Source: an uncultured Lachnospiraceae bacterium (GTDB lineage: Bacteria; Bacillota; Clostridia; Lachnospirales; Lachnospiraceae). From it: a stretch of DNA of 16,830 bases. The stretch's first letter is position 1; each line of letters opens with the position of its first letter. Positions 16,600 through 16,830 of the stretch are shown one piece after another. Both the position numbers and the translations under genes were made by a program. The notes beneath the pieces are model-generated. The model searched no databases, was not told the DNA's origin, and saw only the letters and a program-made list of their open reading frames with translations. The stretch lies in NCBI GenBank assembly GCA_947174725.1, contig CAMWKA010000007.1, positions 1 to 16,830 of the forward strand, read 5' to 3'.

Positions 16600-16607
16600 C
16601 AATGTGA

Positions 16608-16691
16608 TGCAGGAAAAGGGACTTGAACCCTCATGATATTGCTATCACACGGACCTGAACCGTGCGCGTCTGCCAATTCCGCCATTCCTGC
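16608..16691 (-). tRNA. tRNA-Leu (anticodon CAG)
   Basis: An 84-nt class II tRNA. The acceptor stem GCAGGAA pairs with TTCCTGC, with discriminator A. The D arm is GCG-GAATTGGCAGA-CGC. The anticodon stem CACGG/CCGTG encloses TTCAGGT, giving CAG (reads CUG) with G37. A long variable arm is followed by the T arm GAGGG-TTCAAGT-CCCTT. CCA is not encoded and must be added after transcription. Confidence 0.96.
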
Positions 16692-16707
16692 GTATATAAT
16701 GTCTTAA

Positions 16708-16791
16708 TGCGGAAGATGGGACTTGAACCCACACGTTGAACCCAACACAAGATCCTTAGTCTTGCCTGTCTGCCAATTCCAGCACTTCCGC
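16708..16791 (-). tRNA. tRNA-Leu (anticodon AAG)
   Basis: An 84-nt class II tRNA, 16 nt upstream of tRNA-Leu(CAG). The acceptor GCGGAAG pairs with CTTCCGC, with discriminator A and no encoded CCA. The anticodon stem CAAGA/TCTTG encloses CTAAGGA, so positions 34-36 are AAG, reading CUU and, if A34 is deaminated to inosine, also CUC and CUA. G37 is present. The variable arm stem is GTTG/CAAC and the T arm GTGGG-TTCAAGT-CCCAT. A34 is uncommon in bacterial tRNA-Leu, where GAG is usual. Confidence 0.94.
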
Positions 16792-16802
16792 ACGACCTTT
16801 AA

Positions 16803-16830
16803 ATAGTAACAGAAACCACATAAAATGTCA
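16803..16830 (-). promoter_or_regulatory. Promoter of the tRNA-Leu operon, cut by the window edge
   Basis: Leftward TGACA (16830-16826, probably the last five bases of TTGACA) and TACTAT (16808-16803) are separated by 17 bases. Transcription would start about five bases before the first tRNA. Confidence 0.65.

Noticed and set aside
16608-16791. tRNA genes as an integration site of a mobile element
   Set aside because: No integrase, direct repeat of a tRNA 3' end or cargo genes are visible beside them.
1-16830. CRISPR array, transposase, toxin-antitoxin or other defence module
   Set aside because: No regularly spaced repeats and no proteins of these families were found on either strand.

Overview
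The window looks like chromosomal core DNA from a low-to-mid GC Gram-positive anaerobe of the class Clostridia, most likely Lachnospiraceae-like. This is inferred from protein style (the ArgS N-terminus, QueH, the MoxR/DUF58/transglutaminase trio), from AGGA/AGGAGG ribosome-binding sites, and from tRNA genes lacking an encoded CCA. No species is claimed. No phage, transposase, integrase or CRISPR array is visible.

Left block (about 85-10187, all minus strand): six genes read leftwards in the order carA, carB, a membrane GGDEF/EAL protein, queH, argS, SAM methyltransferase. carA and carB overlap by 8 nt, and the next three junctions are only about 18-30 nt. One transcript from the promoter before carA is therefore likely. 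It would join carbamoyl-phosphate synthesis (arginine and pyrimidines), c-di-GMP turnover, the last step of queuosine synthesis and arginyl-tRNA charging. The methyltransferase is set apart by a 134-nt gap that is almost entirely stem-loops, and it is more A/T-rich than the rest.

Centre (10188-10349): back-to-back promoters drive carA leftwards and the MoxR operon rightwards. A compound dyad sits exactly midway between the two -35 boxes and touches both. The predicted MoxR transcript starts at the first in-frame ATG, so translation probably begins at a downstream TTG.

Right block (10350-15162, plus strand): MoxR AAA+ ATPase, DUF58 protein, and a large polytopic membrane transglutaminase-like protein. 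This is a recognised conserved gene trio whose biochemical role in Clostridia is poorly defined. A 97-nt gap before the transglutaminase gene holds a nested hairpin and a 10-bp palindrome.

Right end (15159-16830, minus strand): a MATE-family exporter converges on the transglutaminase gene with a 4-nt overlap. Upstream of it lie two tandem tRNA-Leu genes, anticodons AAG and CAG, with a promoter at the window edge and a strong intrinsic terminator. The terminator's U-tract overlaps the -35 box of the putative MATE promoter.

Most genes belong to known families. The less ordinary items are the shared operator candidate, the hairpin array, the operon composition, the tRNA-Leu(AAG), and the degenerate GGDEF next to an intact EAL domain.
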